DNA of 64,000 nucleotides from Aliitabrizicola sp041905595 (GTDB lineage Bacteria > Pseudomonadota > Alphaproteobacteria > Rhodobacterales > Rhodobacteraceae): the NCBI GenBank assembly GCA_041905595.1, contig JAYRKT010000024.1, forward strand, positions 1-64,000, written 5' to 3'. This document shows positions 34,930 through 43,741 of the stretch, one piece after another (the first letter of the stretch is position 1; each line of letters opens with the position of its first letter). The translations under genes were made by a program, and so were the position numbers. Under the pieces are notes generated by a model. That model was not told where the DNA came from and made no database searches. It saw only the letters and a program-made list of their open reading frames with translations.

Positions 34930-34939
34930 CCCGCCTCGG

Positions 34940-35455
34940 TCACTCTCCGAATTCGATGGTTGTCAGTTGCCAGATCGAACGGGAATAGGTCTCTTCTGTT
35001 CGGAAGGCCTCGTCCGCATCGTAGGGATAGACCATCCAGACAGGCCCTTTTTCTCGCAGGCTCATCGGCTTACCATCCATCAGGAAGGCAATAAGCGGGG
35101 CCTCATCGCCAACCGCAGACATCGGAATCTTGATCGTGTAGTCATTCGCCGCCGAAAGCGTGATCGACTCGCCCTTCGCGCCAACGGCTGCGACCAGATC
35201 CTTCAGGAGCACCCCGGAAAACGTCGGCGTTCCGCTCGTCCAGATGGTCGAGGTTGCGAAACTGGTTTGCGGCAACGCCGCAAGCTGGGTCTGGTCAAGC
35301 TCAAGTGCGTCCCCGGCATTCCTGGCGGCAATTTCGCCTTTGATGGTCAGAAGCACATGACCCGTCGGGGCCGCGAAATCGCCTGCCGCCGCCGGACTGC
35401 CCACGAGCGTGGCAAGAGCAAGAATGACGGCTAGGCTGTGTCGGGATGAGATCAT
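34940..35455 (-). CDS. Exported sulfite-oxidase-fold (molybdopterin-binding-like) protein without cysteine
   Basis: Protein of 171 residues with a signal peptide ending near SPAAAG (about residue 24). The ATG 35453-35455 has GGAG eight bases upstream. The mature part (VLLTIKGEI, TFSGVLLKDLVAAVGAKGES, ITLSAANDYTIKIPMSAVGD, LIAFLMDGKPM, GPVWMVYPYD) matches the small oxidoreductase molybdopterin-binding fold. It contains no cysteine at all, so the Mo-ligating Cys of true sulfite oxidases is absent. Located directly before the hybrid kinase, it is best read as a periplasmic accessory or sensory protein. Cofactor binding is doubtful. Confidence 0.75.
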   Translation of the reverse strand: MISSRHSLAVILALATLVGSPAAAGDFAAPTGHVLLTIKGEIAARNAGDALELDQTQLAALPQTSFATSTIWTSGTPTFSGVLLKDLVAAVGAKGESITLSAANDYTIKIPMSAVGDEAPLIAFLMDGKPMSLREKGPVWMVYPYDADEAFRTEETYSRSIWQLTTIEFGE

Positions 35456-35516
35456 TCGGTTCTCCATCAATCCTGAACCGCTTACCATTTTCGCCGCCAT
35501 CGCGTGTCGGCGCTGA

Positions 35517-35549
35517 GGGATAGGGGCCTACCCCCAAGGGATAGGTCCC
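35517..35549. promoter_or_regulatory. Three alternating GGGATAGG-type half sites
   Basis: GGGATAGG (35517-35524), inverted CCTACCCC (35527-35534) and GGGATAGG again (35538-35545) lie in the 100-base gap upstream of the sulfite-oxidase-like/kinase operon. A close 17-base match, GGGATAGGGTGCTACCC, lies upstream of the polysaccharide operon at 43689-43705. Binding by the adjacent LuxR-type regulator is inferred. Confidence 0.5.
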
Positions 35550-35555
35550 GAAAGG

Positions 35556-36170
35556 TCAGCCCATCCCCATTTCGCGCGCGATCAGTGCGGCGTGCGTGCG
35601 GTTCTTTGCGCCGATCTTGCGAAAGAGCGTCTTCACGTGAAGCTTCACCGTGACCTCCTGCAGACCAAGGTCGCGGGCGATTTCCTTGTTTGCCAGTCCT
35701 TGGCTGAGACGCTTCAGCACATCCATTTCGCGTCCGGTGAGAGGCACCTTGCCACCGGCGGGCGCGACATTGTCCGCTGTTCCCGGTGGTTTGATCGGCA
35801 AATAGATCTCGCCTGCCGCCATGAACCGTACGGCAGCGAGCAGCGAGCGCGTTGAAATTGTCTTGGGCAGGAAGCCCGCCGCTCCCGCCGCGATGGCCTG
35901 TTCGGCCACGACCTGCGGCGCCGCGCCCGACAGGATCGCCACGGGCACGTCCGGGATCGCCTGCCGCATCGCCTGCAGGCCACCCAACCGGTTCATGCCC
36001 GGCATCATGTAATCGAGCAGGACCAGATCGTACCGCGCCGCCCCCCGGACGAGTTCGATAGCCTGCGGCAAGTCGCGTGCAACATCGACACTGATGTCGG
36101 ACTCTTGCCGCAAGAAGGCTGCAAGTGTCTCACGCACAAGTTCCTGGTCGTCCGCCAGAAGAATTCTCAT
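35556..36170 (-). CDS. NarL/LuxR-family response regulator
   Basis: Regulator of 204 residues. The receiver domain has LADDQE, phospho-acceptor D53 in VLLDYMMPGMN, and K in GFLPKTIS. The LuxR-type HTH (about 138-200) reads LTGREMDVLKRLSQGLANKE then VKLHVKTLFRKIGAKNRTHA. The true start is the ATG 36168-36170; the open frame upstream lacks homology. It is a likely phospho-acceptor for the Hpt domain of the kinase encoded downstream. It lies 121 bases after the polysaccharide operon on the same strand. Confidence 0.92.
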   Translation of the reverse strand: MRILLADDQELVRETLAAFLRQESDISVDVARDLPQAIELVRGAARYDLVLLDYMMPGMNRLGGLQAMRQAIPDVPVAILSGAAPQVVAEQAIAAGAAGFLPKTISTRSLLAAVRFMAAGEIYLPIKPPGTADNVAPAGGKVPLTGREMDVLKRLSQGLANKEIARDLGLQEVTVKLHVKTLFRKIGAKNRTHAALIAREMGMG

Positions 36171-36291
36171 CGTGCCGCGCCCTGAAGTGATCCGCCCAGT
36201 CACAGCGGTGTCCCGAGAAGCTAGCAGATGCCGCCCCACTGTCGCAACCGAGGCGCGAATCCACCCCGAACCAGTCGACCTGTTAGGAGTT

Positions 36292-37269
36292 TCAGCGAGC
36301 TGGTCGGGCACAGAGTATCTTCCGCAGTTCCACGACCGCTTCTTCCACCGCGTCACGCCTCGGGTCGTCCGGAAGTGCCAGCCGCAAGGCCTTTTGCGTC
36401 CGGCGCCCGACCTGACCATCCACCGGACCAGCGTCGAAGCCTGCCAGAAGAAGCATGCGCTGAAGCCGGGATGCGACAGGCTCTTCGGGAAGCCGATCGG
36501 TCCAGCAACGCACCTCAGCGGGGGCAACATTCGGCGCTGCCGGGACAGCCGGCGCGGTGGCCGACGAAACATTGCCGTTGGCTGTGACTACCAGGTTATC
36601 GGAGGATTTGGTCGATGCAGTGACGGTGGCGGCGGAAGCAGTTGGTCTTTCCCCCGTCTTTCCATCCCTGGATCCTGTCGCGGCAGCTGCCTTTTTGTCA
36701 GGGACAGCAGGGGGGTTATTCGTCGCCGGCTCACTGGCTTGCTGTCGCGCTGGCTCGACCTTGGGTGTGACCGCAGCCTTGCCGGGAGAAAGGTTCAGAC
36801 CAGCACTAACCGGAGGGATCTGCGCGGCTGCCTTGGCCGGCCGGATCTCGGGTCGCTTTTTTGACCGGGGAGGTGCGGCAATCAGGCAGTCACCAATTTC
36901 CTTGGCTGCTTCGAAAGCTTGGCCCGGGGGTGAAGAGCGGCCCTCGTAAGTGCAGGTCCGGGTTTCGAGATCACAGGAAAAATCCACATGCCAGCCGCGT
37001 AGCTTCAGGTCCTGGGCCACCGATCCCGAGCCGTCCTGAAACAGCCGATAGGACAGTTGCGCAGCCCCGTACTTCCCGTCCTGCCACAGGCCAGGGAAGC
37101 GGGCCGTTGAAACGCTGGTCCGGGTCAGCGTCACTTCGCGGACCCCGGGCAGCGGCTCTTCCAGGCTTTGCGGCGGACAGACGCGCCCCGCCTCCGACGA
37201 TGTCGGAACAGAGATGCAGGCCAGAAGCGCGAGCACTCCCATGCGGTGGATAGGGGCTAAAGGACTCAT
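36292..37269 (-). CDS. Secreted protein with C-terminal peptidoglycan-binding-like domain
   Basis: A 325-residue exported protein. Signal peptide about 1-27 (MGVLALLACISVPTSSEAG). The N-terminal globular part (about 30-130) contains four cysteines and a QLSYRLFQDGSGSVAQDL region. A long Ala/Pro/Lys-rich linker (about 135-250) looks disordered. The C-terminal domain LQRMLLLAGFDAGPVDGQVG resembles peptidoglycan-binding (PG_binding_1) repeats. GGAG seven bases before the ATG supports the start, which overlaps the DUF3131 stop by four bases. It is the last gene of the polysaccharide operon and may anchor the machinery or product at the cell wall. I do not recognise the N-terminal domain. Confidence 0.7.
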   Translation of the reverse strand: MSPLAPIHRMGVLALLACISVPTSSEAGRVCPPQSLEEPLPGVREVTLTRTSVSTARFPGLWQDGKYGAAQLSYRLFQDGSGSVAQDLKLRGWHVDFSCDLETRTCTYEGRSSPPGQAFEAAKEIGDCLIAAPPRSKKRPEIRPAKAAAQIPPVSAGLNLSPGKAAVTPKVEPARQQASEPATNNPPAVPDKKAAAATGSRDGKTGERPTASAATVTASTKSSDNLVVTANGNVSSATAPAVPAAPNVAPAEVRCWTDRLPEEPVASRLQRMLLLAGFDAGPVDGQVGRRTQKALRLALPDDPRRDAVEEAVVELRKILCARPAR

Positions 37270-38603
37270 CTTACTACTCCGATCAGGGGGCCATTCAGGC
37301 GAAAGGCGATCGAGGAAAGGACCATGGCATTGGTGTTGGCCGTGATCGCGGTATCGGGCATTCCGTCCCTTTCGTACTGCCCTTCCATCCAGCCGCGTTC
37401 GGGCTTGACCAGATGCGCGACCTTGGCAACAAGCATGTCGGAATAGGACGTGTCGAACAGTGCGTCCCAGGCGAAGGCAGCCTTGGTCGACAAGACCCGC
37501 TTGCTGTCCATCCTCTTGCCATCACTGGTCAGAACCGCCCAGGACTGGCCGCCGCCCCACACCGTCGCATAGGCAAAGAAGGGCGCTACGGTGATATGCC
37601 CCTCGCTTACGGCGGTCGGGATGCCAGTCTGGACAAACCGCTGCTCCTGCGCGCGAAAGACCTGCGAAGCGAACAGGTGCGAACGCGCGTCGAAGCCGAA
37701 TTGCAGCCCGTCCAGAAGGTAAGGCTCGCTAGTCGTGAAGGCAGGAGCCCGGTTGCGGTTCAGCCGGTTGTCACCAGGCACGATAACCCCCGACACATCA
37801 TGTATGGTCAGATCGTCACTCAGATTCAGGGCGGCATTCGCATCCAGCATATGCGCCATCATCGCCTTGGCGGCATATTGCTCGTAGCCGATGCGTCCCT
37901 CCTGGTGCTCGATGACATTTCCGTCCACGATGTCGCCCCCGGTCAACTCGCCATCGGTCACGAGACGCGACAGGTTCCAGCCCGAGAGCAACCTTCCGAT
38001 CGGCTCTGACAGCGACGGATAGGCGCGCTCGGCCACATAGAGCGATGCCAGCAGTCGCCCTATGTCGATGACCGACCAACCGGTGCCCGTCCGGGTCGGC
38101 TCGTTCTTGTAGGTCACCATCGCAAGGCTGCGAATGTCATACGCCTTGTTGGGCAACCCGGCCGAAGTGAGGGGAAGCTTGGCAAGGGTGCCGACCGTCC
38201 GCATCAGCAGTCCTTGCGCCTCGGCCGACTTGATGAGACCGAGCCTGTCCGCGGAGAGCACGGCATCAATCAAGGCGCCGGTTTCCCACATCGTTGTCGA
38301 AGGGTAGCCGTCGACCGAGGCCACGAGCCCAGTATCGGGATTCATGTTGTTCTTGAAGTAGCGCCATGCGATCGCCGCGGCGCGACTCTCTTCGGCATTT
38401 GGCAGGTGCTGCTTGGCAAGCGGCAAGGGGACGATGCCCGCAAACGGAGCCATCGGATCTGTCGCGGCGGAAGAAGCGCTGCCAATTGTCCCCTCGAGCC
38501 ACAGCACAAGGGCAAGTCCGCCCAACAGGCCCGTAACCATGGCGATGTGGTTGCGGGCCAGCAGGAGCGCCCGCGGCGCGAGCGAGGCTTGTGTGGTAGT
38601 CAT
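37266..38603 (-). CDS. DUF3131 protein (second copy)
   Basis: A 445-residue protein with an N-terminal membrane anchor (about 20-38) and a DUF3131 domain: AAIAWRYFKNNMNPDTGLVA, SVDGYPSTTMWETGALID, GWSVIDIGRLLASLYVAERA, EGRIGYEQYAAKAMMAHM. The alpha/alpha-barrel-like pattern with conserved W, D and E residues suggests a glycoside-active periplasmic enzyme. The function of the family was not settled as far as I know. Its ends overlap both neighbours by four bases (ATGA), showing tight coupling to the glycosyltransferase. It is a paralogue of the DUF3131 protein at 41572-43185. Confidence 0.85.
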   Translation of the reverse strand: MTTTQASLAPRALLLARNHIAMVTGLLGGLALVLWLEGTIGSASSAATDPMAPFAGIVPLPLAKQHLPNAEESRAAAIAWRYFKNNMNPDTGLVASVDGYPSTTMWETGALIDAVLSADRLGLIKSAEAQGLLMRTVGTLAKLPLTSAGLPNKAYDIRSLAMVTYKNEPTRTGTGWSVIDIGRLLASLYVAERAYPSLSEPIGRLLSGWNLSRLVTDGELTGGDIVDGNVIEHQEGRIGYEQYAAKAMMAHMLDANAALNLSDDLTIHDVSGVIVPGDNRLNRNRAPAFTTSEPYLLDGLQFGFDARSHLFASQVFRAQEQRFVQTGIPTAVSEGHITVAPFFAYATVWGGGQSWAVLTSDGKRMDSKRVLSTKAAFAWDALFDTSYSDMLVAKVAHLVKPERGWMEGQYERDGMPDTAITANTNAMVLSSIAFRLNGPLIGVVR

Positions 38604-40423
38604 GTGCTTTGCTCCTGCAGGTCGGAGGGTTGCCAGATTGCGGCCCGGACCATCGAAAGCATGGCCAGGCAGTTGAATGAGCCCCAGGCGATGTTGGTGG
38701 CCACGCCAACCGGCGTGTGGGCGCCCTTACCTAGCCAAAGCAACAGAAGCGCCCAGGCAGAGGCCGCGACAGTCAGACCGATGACGACAAGCTGCGGCTT
38801 GACGAGGTGCAGGAAGTTGCCGTCGGCCCGGGTCTTGGGCGTGACCGGAAATCCGATCTTCCTGCCCTGCAGGACAGTCCTGATGGCACGCAATCCGATC
38901 GGGAAAAAGGCGATGTAGCTTGCCTTGCTTGCAAAGCTGCATGCGCCCCAGGTACCGACCATCAGCGACAGTTCCATCTGCACCAGGAAAGGAATGGCGT
39001 GCAGGAAGAAGTCGGAGGAATAGGCGTCGACGGGAGAGATGCCGGTCAGCAGGTAGATGACCGGCCCGATCAGGAAGACCGGGTTCCACAGTGAGCCAAG
39101 ATAGGACCAGAAGGTCGAGCCATACATCAGCCTCTGACCAAAGGTCAGGCCCGGCCGCAGGATAGGGTTGTCGTTCCACAGGATATCAAGGCAGCCGCCG
39201 GCATATTTGAACCGCTGGACGGTCCAGGTCTGCAGGTCCTGCGGAGAAAGCATGCGGCTTTCGACGGTGGGATGCATGACCGACTTCCAGCCGCGTTCCC
39301 GGTCTGAATGCAGCACGATCGAGGTGTAGATGTCTTCCGAGACATGAAATCGGTATGGGGTCAGGGCTTCGGTCCGGACGGATTCCGCCCGCATGGCATC
39401 CAGCAATTCCGGCACCACGCTGCGTTCGCGGCTTTCAAGGGTATAGGCCTCTTCCAGAACGCGGACGCGCCGCTCGACGGCAGCACCGAAACTGCGCAGC
39501 GCGGCCTCCATCACCGCCTCGCGCCGATGGATCGAGCCGGCGCCGCAGCAAAACGAAGCGTTGGCGTGATTGCGGCGGCGCTGGATCACCTCGTAGAACA
39601 GGCGCGCGTCATTCACGAAAGGATCGCGGCCAATCCTGACTTCGCCGATAAGGGTCTCAAGGCCGCGCCCGACCCAGCTGCCAATCCGGCCCAGACGGTA
39701 GCCGAGCCAATGCGACAGCGGCTCCCCCTCCGGCAGATCGTAGAACCATTGCGGCGTCTGCACCCAGGCCAACTTCGGGTCGCGAAAATGGCCCAGGGTC
39801 CGTTCCAGGATCGTCGGAAAGACCCGCGTATCAGCATCGCAGATGACGATGAAATCGCCCGACGTCTGCTCCATCGCATTGCGCAGGTTGCCCGCCTTGA
39901 AACCTTCATTGTTGGCGCGGGTGATCCAGTTCACCCCCTCCGCTTTGCAGATATCCCGCATCGCCGGGCGTCCGCCGTCGTCAAGGACATGGACCTTCAG
40001 GTCGATCGGATGCGGATAGGTCACCCGCTTGGCATCGACGATGCTCAGGCGCACCAGGTCGGGATCCTCCGAGTATGTGGCGATGAACAGGTCAACGGCG
40101 ATGGGCCGTGACGATCCCGCGGGCGCAGCAGCCAGTTCGGCGGCCGTGGAGGGCGTCGACGGAATCTCGACCGGCTGGTCCTTCCAGAGATTTGCGACGA
40201 AGAGGAAAAGACCGAAGAAGGCGAGCGTTTCGGCCGACACAAGCGGGAGAGCGAACCACAGGGCATGGCGGTTCAGTGACCCCGTCCACCGCCACCACAG
40301 ATACCACAGCCCGACGACAAGCGTCGCGCTGGCCAGCATGTGCCAAACGGCTTCGCGCCTGGCCGAGTAGGGCAGCGGCTCCGGCGGATGCCGGTCCTCG
40401 AAAGCAAGGTAGTAGGGGGTCAT
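38600..40423 (-). CDS. Cellulose-synthase-like family 2 glycosyltransferase
   Basis: Membrane glycosyltransferase of 607 residues. Two N-terminal helices, a GT-A catalytic domain (about 108-430) and five to six C-terminal helices are visible, without a PilZ domain. Processive GT2 motifs are VLDDGG (148), ICDADTRVF (D196/D198) and SEDIYTS (E363/D364). The usual QxxRW is altered to Q403-R-F-K-Y407. A charged insertion (about 312-355) interrupts the catalytic domain. With the flanking acyltransferase and DUF3131 proteins it probably makes an acylated beta-glucan or similar exopolysaccharide. It starts three bases after the acyltransferase gene. Confidence 0.88.
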   Translation of the reverse strand: MTPYYLAFEDRHPPEPLPYSARREAVWHMLASATLVVGLWYLWWRWTGSLNRHALWFALPLVSAETLAFFGLFLFVANLWKDQPVEIPSTPSTAAELAAAPAGSSRPIAVDLFIATYSEDPDLVRLSIVDAKRVTYPHPIDLKVHVLDDGGRPAMRDICKAEGVNWITRANNEGFKAGNLRNAMEQTSGDFIVICDADTRVFPTILERTLGHFRDPKLAWVQTPQWFYDLPEGEPLSHWLGYRLGRIGSWVGRGLETLIGEVRIGRDPFVNDARLFYEVIQRRRNHANASFCCGAGSIHRREAVMEAALRSFGAAVERRVRVLEEAYTLESRERSVVPELLDAMRAESVRTEALTPYRFHVSEDIYTSIVLHSDRERGWKSVMHPTVESRMLSPQDLQTWTVQRFKYAGGCLDILWNDNPILRPGLTFGQRLMYGSTFWSYLGSLWNPVFLIGPVIYLLTGISPVDAYSSDFFLHAIPFLVQMELSLMVGTWGACSFASKASYIAFFPIGLRAIRTVLQGRKIGFPVTPKTRADGNFLHLVKPQLVVIGLTVAASAWALLLLWLGKGAHTPVGVATNIAWGSFNCLAMLSMVRAAIWQPSDLQEQST

Positions 40424-40426
40424 TGT

Positions 40427-41575
40427 CTAACCCTGCGTCGCCGCCGAAAGCATCTTGCCACGCCCCCAAGGCAGGGGCCCGAGCCCCACCGTCCAGGCAA
40501 TGGTGGGAATGCGCCCGATGGCCATCGCCAGCGCCAGGGCTGCAGGCGCGACCAAGATGAAACGCATCAGCACCAGCGCAGCCGGGGAAAGGACAAGGCC
40601 CGTTGCATGGACGGCCACATCGAACAGGTCGATCAGCATCGGATGCAACAGGTAGATGCCGAAAGTGAAGCGGGCGAAACGCGACCATGCCGGGTTCCAG
40701 TTGGCATATTGCGATCCCAGGAACATAGAGAAGATCGCCAGCGGCATGAGGAAATGGCCGTAGAACGCCCATCCGGACCGTGCGCCCCATTCGCCGCTGG
40801 CCATTGCCTGAACGAAATGCGGAACCGTCGCAAGAAAGGCCGTCGCCGCCAGAAAGGCCGCGCCGCGCCGCAACAGGCGGGACTCGCCGCGCGGGATCCC
40901 GTCCTTCCAAAGGCCATAGATGGCGAAGGCCGCAAAGCCGTAGCCGACATAGCCCATGACCTTCGCCCCGCGGATCAGTAAATCGCGGGTAAGTTCGGAA
41001 ACGGGCAGACCCCATATGAGCCCTTGCACATCCCGCATGACGCCGAGCGTCACGATGACCAAGAGTCCGAAGAGGGGATACCGCTGTCCTAGCCGCATCA
41101 CCGGAAAGAACAGAACCAGCAAGAAAAGCGTCGGCAGGAAGTGCAGATGGTATTGCGAGTTGCCAAGCAGGAGGTATCCCGCCCAGTTCTGCCACTGAAC
41201 GATTTGATCCAGAATTGCTTGCGAATAGCCAAACTCGTTGGCCTTCACGAGCCGGAAGAGGGTGTAGAAGACCGTCCAGAACGCAAAGGGAACCAGAAGC
41301 CGTCTTGCCTGCTCGGTCACCGCTCCGGTCCAGTTCTGCTGCCGGCGGTCAAGCTTGTAGGCCAGAAGGAAGAGCGAGAAGGTGAAGAACATCTCCGACC
41401 CCGAGAATTCGCCCAGGGCCCGCATTAGGACCGGCACGATCCGTTCTTGCGGTTCGGCAGAAGGAAAGACGCTGCCAGAAAAGTCGGTTGCCGAATGGAT
41501 CATCACAACGCCGATCGCGGCGCAAACGCGGTTGGCATCGAACCATGCCATGCGGGGTCTGGACGCCGTGCTCAT
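40427..41575 (-). CDS. Acyltransferase 3 family membrane protein (OpgC-like)
   Basis: Integral membrane O-acyltransferase of 382 residues with about ten helices. It starts MSTASRPRMAWFDANRVCAA. The active-site histidine motif VVMIHSATD (about 25), the family RFILVAP and FGIYLLHPMLIDLF segments are present. OpgC/ExoZ-type proteins succinylate or acetylate glucans, which fits the adjacent glycosyltransferase. Its ATG overlaps the stop of the first DUF3131 gene by four bases. Confidence 0.85.
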   Translation of the reverse strand: MSTASRPRMAWFDANRVCAAIGVVMIHSATDFSGSVFPSAEPQERIVPVLMRALGEFSGSEMFFTFSLFLLAYKLDRRQQNWTGAVTEQARRLLVPFAFWTVFYTLFRLVKANEFGYSQAILDQIVQWQNWAGYLLLGNSQYHLHFLPTLFLLVLFFPVMRLGQRYPLFGLLVIVTLGVMRDVQGLIWGLPVSELTRDLLIRGAKVMGYVGYGFAAFAIYGLWKDGIPRGESRLLRRGAAFLAATAFLATVPHFVQAMASGEWGARSGWAFYGHFLMPLAIFSMFLGSQYANWNPAWSRFARFTFGIYLLHPMLIDLFDVAVHATGLVLSPAALVLMRFILVAPAALALAMAIGRIPTIAWTVGLGPLPWGRGKMLSAATQG

Positions 41576-43185
41576 GCCGACGGCTTTCGGCCAGGCCGGC
41601 TGGTGGCCTTGCGGACGAGGCGAGGCTGTCGCGCCGGGCGGCAATAGCCGGTGATTGTGATTGAAGGATCAGCGATGTCCGACGGGCAGGAGGCATCCGC
41701 CGCAAGTAGCGGCAATGACCGGTGATTCGCGCTTTCTGGCAAGCAGCGACTGGCCCGCTGCCCCGTCCCACTCAGTGCATGGTCCCAGAGTTGCGGCAGA
41801 TCGTTGCGGTATTGCAGGATCGGCCCCTGATCTTTGTAAAGCAGGGCGGCCAGGATAACTCCGTTGTTATTGGCCGTCTGAAGCGGAATGACACCGCTGC
41901 CATTCTCGTAAACCCCCTCGTCGAAACCCTTGTCGGGATCGGATTGCGAGGCGACATGATCGAACAGCAGCTGGGTATAGTCGGTGTCCCAAAGCGCCCA
42001 CATTCCTATGGCGGTCTTGGTCGAAACCGCTGCGCGGTCAGGCTGATAGCCTTGCGCGGGATCCAGCGTGTTCCAGGCATAGCCGTCGGCGAAGATTGAA
42101 TCGTAGACAAAGTAGGGCGCCCCTTCGACCTGATGCTCAGAGCGGGCAGTCAAGATACCGGTTTCCTCAAAGCGGCGTTCCTGCACCTTGTAAATGCGGT
42201 CCGCGAAATCGGCGCGCCAGCCATCCGAGGCAATGCCCGGCAGACCGGTCGTGTCGTCGACGCGATCCCAGTTCAGCTCGAGCCCCTCTAGCACATAGCC
42301 CTCGCTGATGACGTAGTTCTGGTTCTTGAAAATGCGGGGATCGCGGCCGTCCGCGGGGATGTCCACCCCGTTGATCCGCATGATCTGGAACGGCTCCGCC
42401 CGCGATGCCTCGGTCGTGTCGAAACCCCAGAGCTGAAAGCCTTTGGCGGCATACTCCTCGTATCCGAGCCGGCCCTCCTGCATCAGCAGCGGTTTGCCGC
42501 CCTTCCCGATCGCCGCGCCGAAAAGCTGCCCGCCCTCGCTGATCACGTCACAGAAGTTCCAGCGCAACACGACATTGTCGACCGAGCCAGCAAGGTAAGG
42601 ATAGCGCTCCTTGATGATCTTCAGCCAGACCAGCAGCCGCCCGATGTCGAGCGCGGAATACCCGATCTCCCCCGGCTTGTTGAGATAATCGACCTTCGCA
42701 GCGGTCTTGGCGTTATAGACCTTGTTCGGGAGCTGTCCCTGGAAAAGGTCAAGATTGCGCAGCGTCGCCAGCACCTTCACCGCGCGACGGTCGAATTCCC
42801 GCTTGTCAATGATCTGCAGTTCGTAGGCCGACACGAGCCCGCTAAGATAGGATGCCGTATCCCACATGGTGGTCGATGGGTAGGCTCCAACAGAATTCAC
42901 CAGCCCGGTTTCCGGCTGATAGGCCGACACGAAATACGACCAGGCCGTTTCGGCCATCTCCCGTTCCCGTGCGGTCAGCGCACCGTGACGCCCAAACGGA
43001 CGGGTCGGGTCGATGTGGCCCGCCGGTTGCGTCCCCGGAAGGCCTGCGGCCTTGTCCTGGCCCGGGGCCGCCGGCAGCGGTGCATCCACCGCCGTGGCGT
43101 TCACCATGCCGATCCCCATTGGCAGCGCGGCCCCAAGGGCAATCAGCGACAACGCCATTGTGGCGGTCTTCACCGGTTTCAGCAT
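41572..43185 (-). CDS. DUF3131 protein (first copy)
   Basis: A 537-residue exported protein (signal/anchor about 8-30, ALSLIALGAALPMGIGMVNA). DUF3131 core: AETAWSYFVSAYQPETGLVN, SVGAYPSTTMWDTASYLSGL, GYSALDIGRLLVWLKIIKER, EGRLGYEEYAAKGFQLWGFD. The last 65-70 residues, after PQLWDHALSGTG, are Ser/Arg/Pro-rich and look unrelated to the domain, perhaps a disordered tail. The second copy at 37266 has the same core but lacks this tail. It starts 42 bases after the STAS gene stop. Confidence 0.85.
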   Translation of the reverse strand: MLKPVKTATMALSLIALGAALPMGIGMVNATAVDAPLPAAPGQDKAAGLPGTQPAGHIDPTRPFGRHGALTAREREMAETAWSYFVSAYQPETGLVNSVGAYPSTTMWDTASYLSGLVSAYELQIIDKREFDRRAVKVLATLRNLDLFQGQLPNKVYNAKTAAKVDYLNKPGEIGYSALDIGRLLVWLKIIKERYPYLAGSVDNVVLRWNFCDVISEGGQLFGAAIGKGGKPLLMQEGRLGYEEYAAKGFQLWGFDTTEASRAEPFQIMRINGVDIPADGRDPRIFKNQNYVISEGYVLEGLELNWDRVDDTTGLPGIASDGWRADFADRIYKVQERRFEETGILTARSEHQVEGAPYFVYDSIFADGYAWNTLDPAQGYQPDRAAVSTKTAIGMWALWDTDYTQLLFDHVASQSDPDKGFDEGVYENGSGVIPLQTANNNGVILAALLYKDQGPILQYRNDLPQLWDHALSGTGQRASRCLPESANHRSLPLLAADASCPSDIADPSITITGYCRPARQPRLVRKATSRPGRKPSA

Positions 43186-43227
43186 GCCTGCACCAACTCC
43201 ATTTCAGGACAAACCAACTACGTTCTT

Positions 43228-43566
43228 TCAGGCCGCAAGCGCGCGAAGGGCCCCATCGGCATCACTGTGAATCGGAAAGACCCGGTCCATCCGCGTAAGC
43301 GCAAAGAGCCGCTCGACCTTCTCACTCATCCCGCAAAGCACCATCTCGCCGCGCAAGCCCAGACGCTGAAGGACGCCCACAAGCGCAGAGATGCCCGAAC
43401 TGTCCACGGCATTGACCTGGCCCAGGTCGATAACGATGCGGCTGTGACCGTCCTCGATAAGATCAAGGATGCTGCGCTTGAATCCTGCAGCGTTGGCCGC
43501 CGTAAGCTCTTCGAACTGCGGTGCGATCAGCGTGACACGCGACAGCGGGTATTCCAACTTCAGCAT
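43228..43566 (-). CDS. STAS-domain anti-sigma-factor-antagonist-like protein
   Basis: Small cytoplasmic protein of 112 residues from MLKLEYPLSRVTLIAP, essentially one STAS domain. The phosphorylatable serine region is IDLGQVNAVDSSGISALVGV (about 50-70). Such proteins bind an HPK-type kinase or a sulfate-transporter/glycosyltransferase partner. No RsbW-type kinase gene is adjacent. It leads the polysaccharide operon, so it may gate synthesis or localise the complex. Confidence 0.85.
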   Translation of the reverse strand: MLKLEYPLSRVTLIAPQFEELTAANAAGFKRSILDLIEDGHSRIVIDLGQVNAVDSSGISALVGVLQRLGLRGEMVLCGMSEKVERLFALTRMDRVFPIHSDADGALRALAA

Positions 43567-43688
43567 AATGCAAAGGTCTCCACATACGTTCTGATGAAAG
43601 CGACGCAGGATGCGCTGACGCCTGCATCCGTTATGCACCGGGGCCCTCTACACAGGGGGTGGGAAGAAGGAGGTCCGGGCTACACATT

Positions 43689-43705
43689 GGGATAGGGTGC
43701 TACCC
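43689..43705. promoter_or_regulatory. GGGATAGGG/CTACCC motif upstream of the STAS-polysaccharide operon
   Basis: GGGATAGGGTGCTACCC, 15 of 17 bases identical to the element at 35517-35533. It lies about 123 bases upstream of the STAS start. The repeat near a LuxR-type regulator gene suggests a common operator. Confidence 0.45.
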
Positions 43706-43741
43706 TCTTTGCAGGGGCAGTTCCGCCCTGTGAGCGTCGCC

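Noticed and set aside
41572..43185. Frameshift at the end of the first DUF3131 gene
   Set aside because: The tail is unusual, but the stop overlaps the next start in the same ATGA style as other junctions of the operon, so the frame appears genuine.
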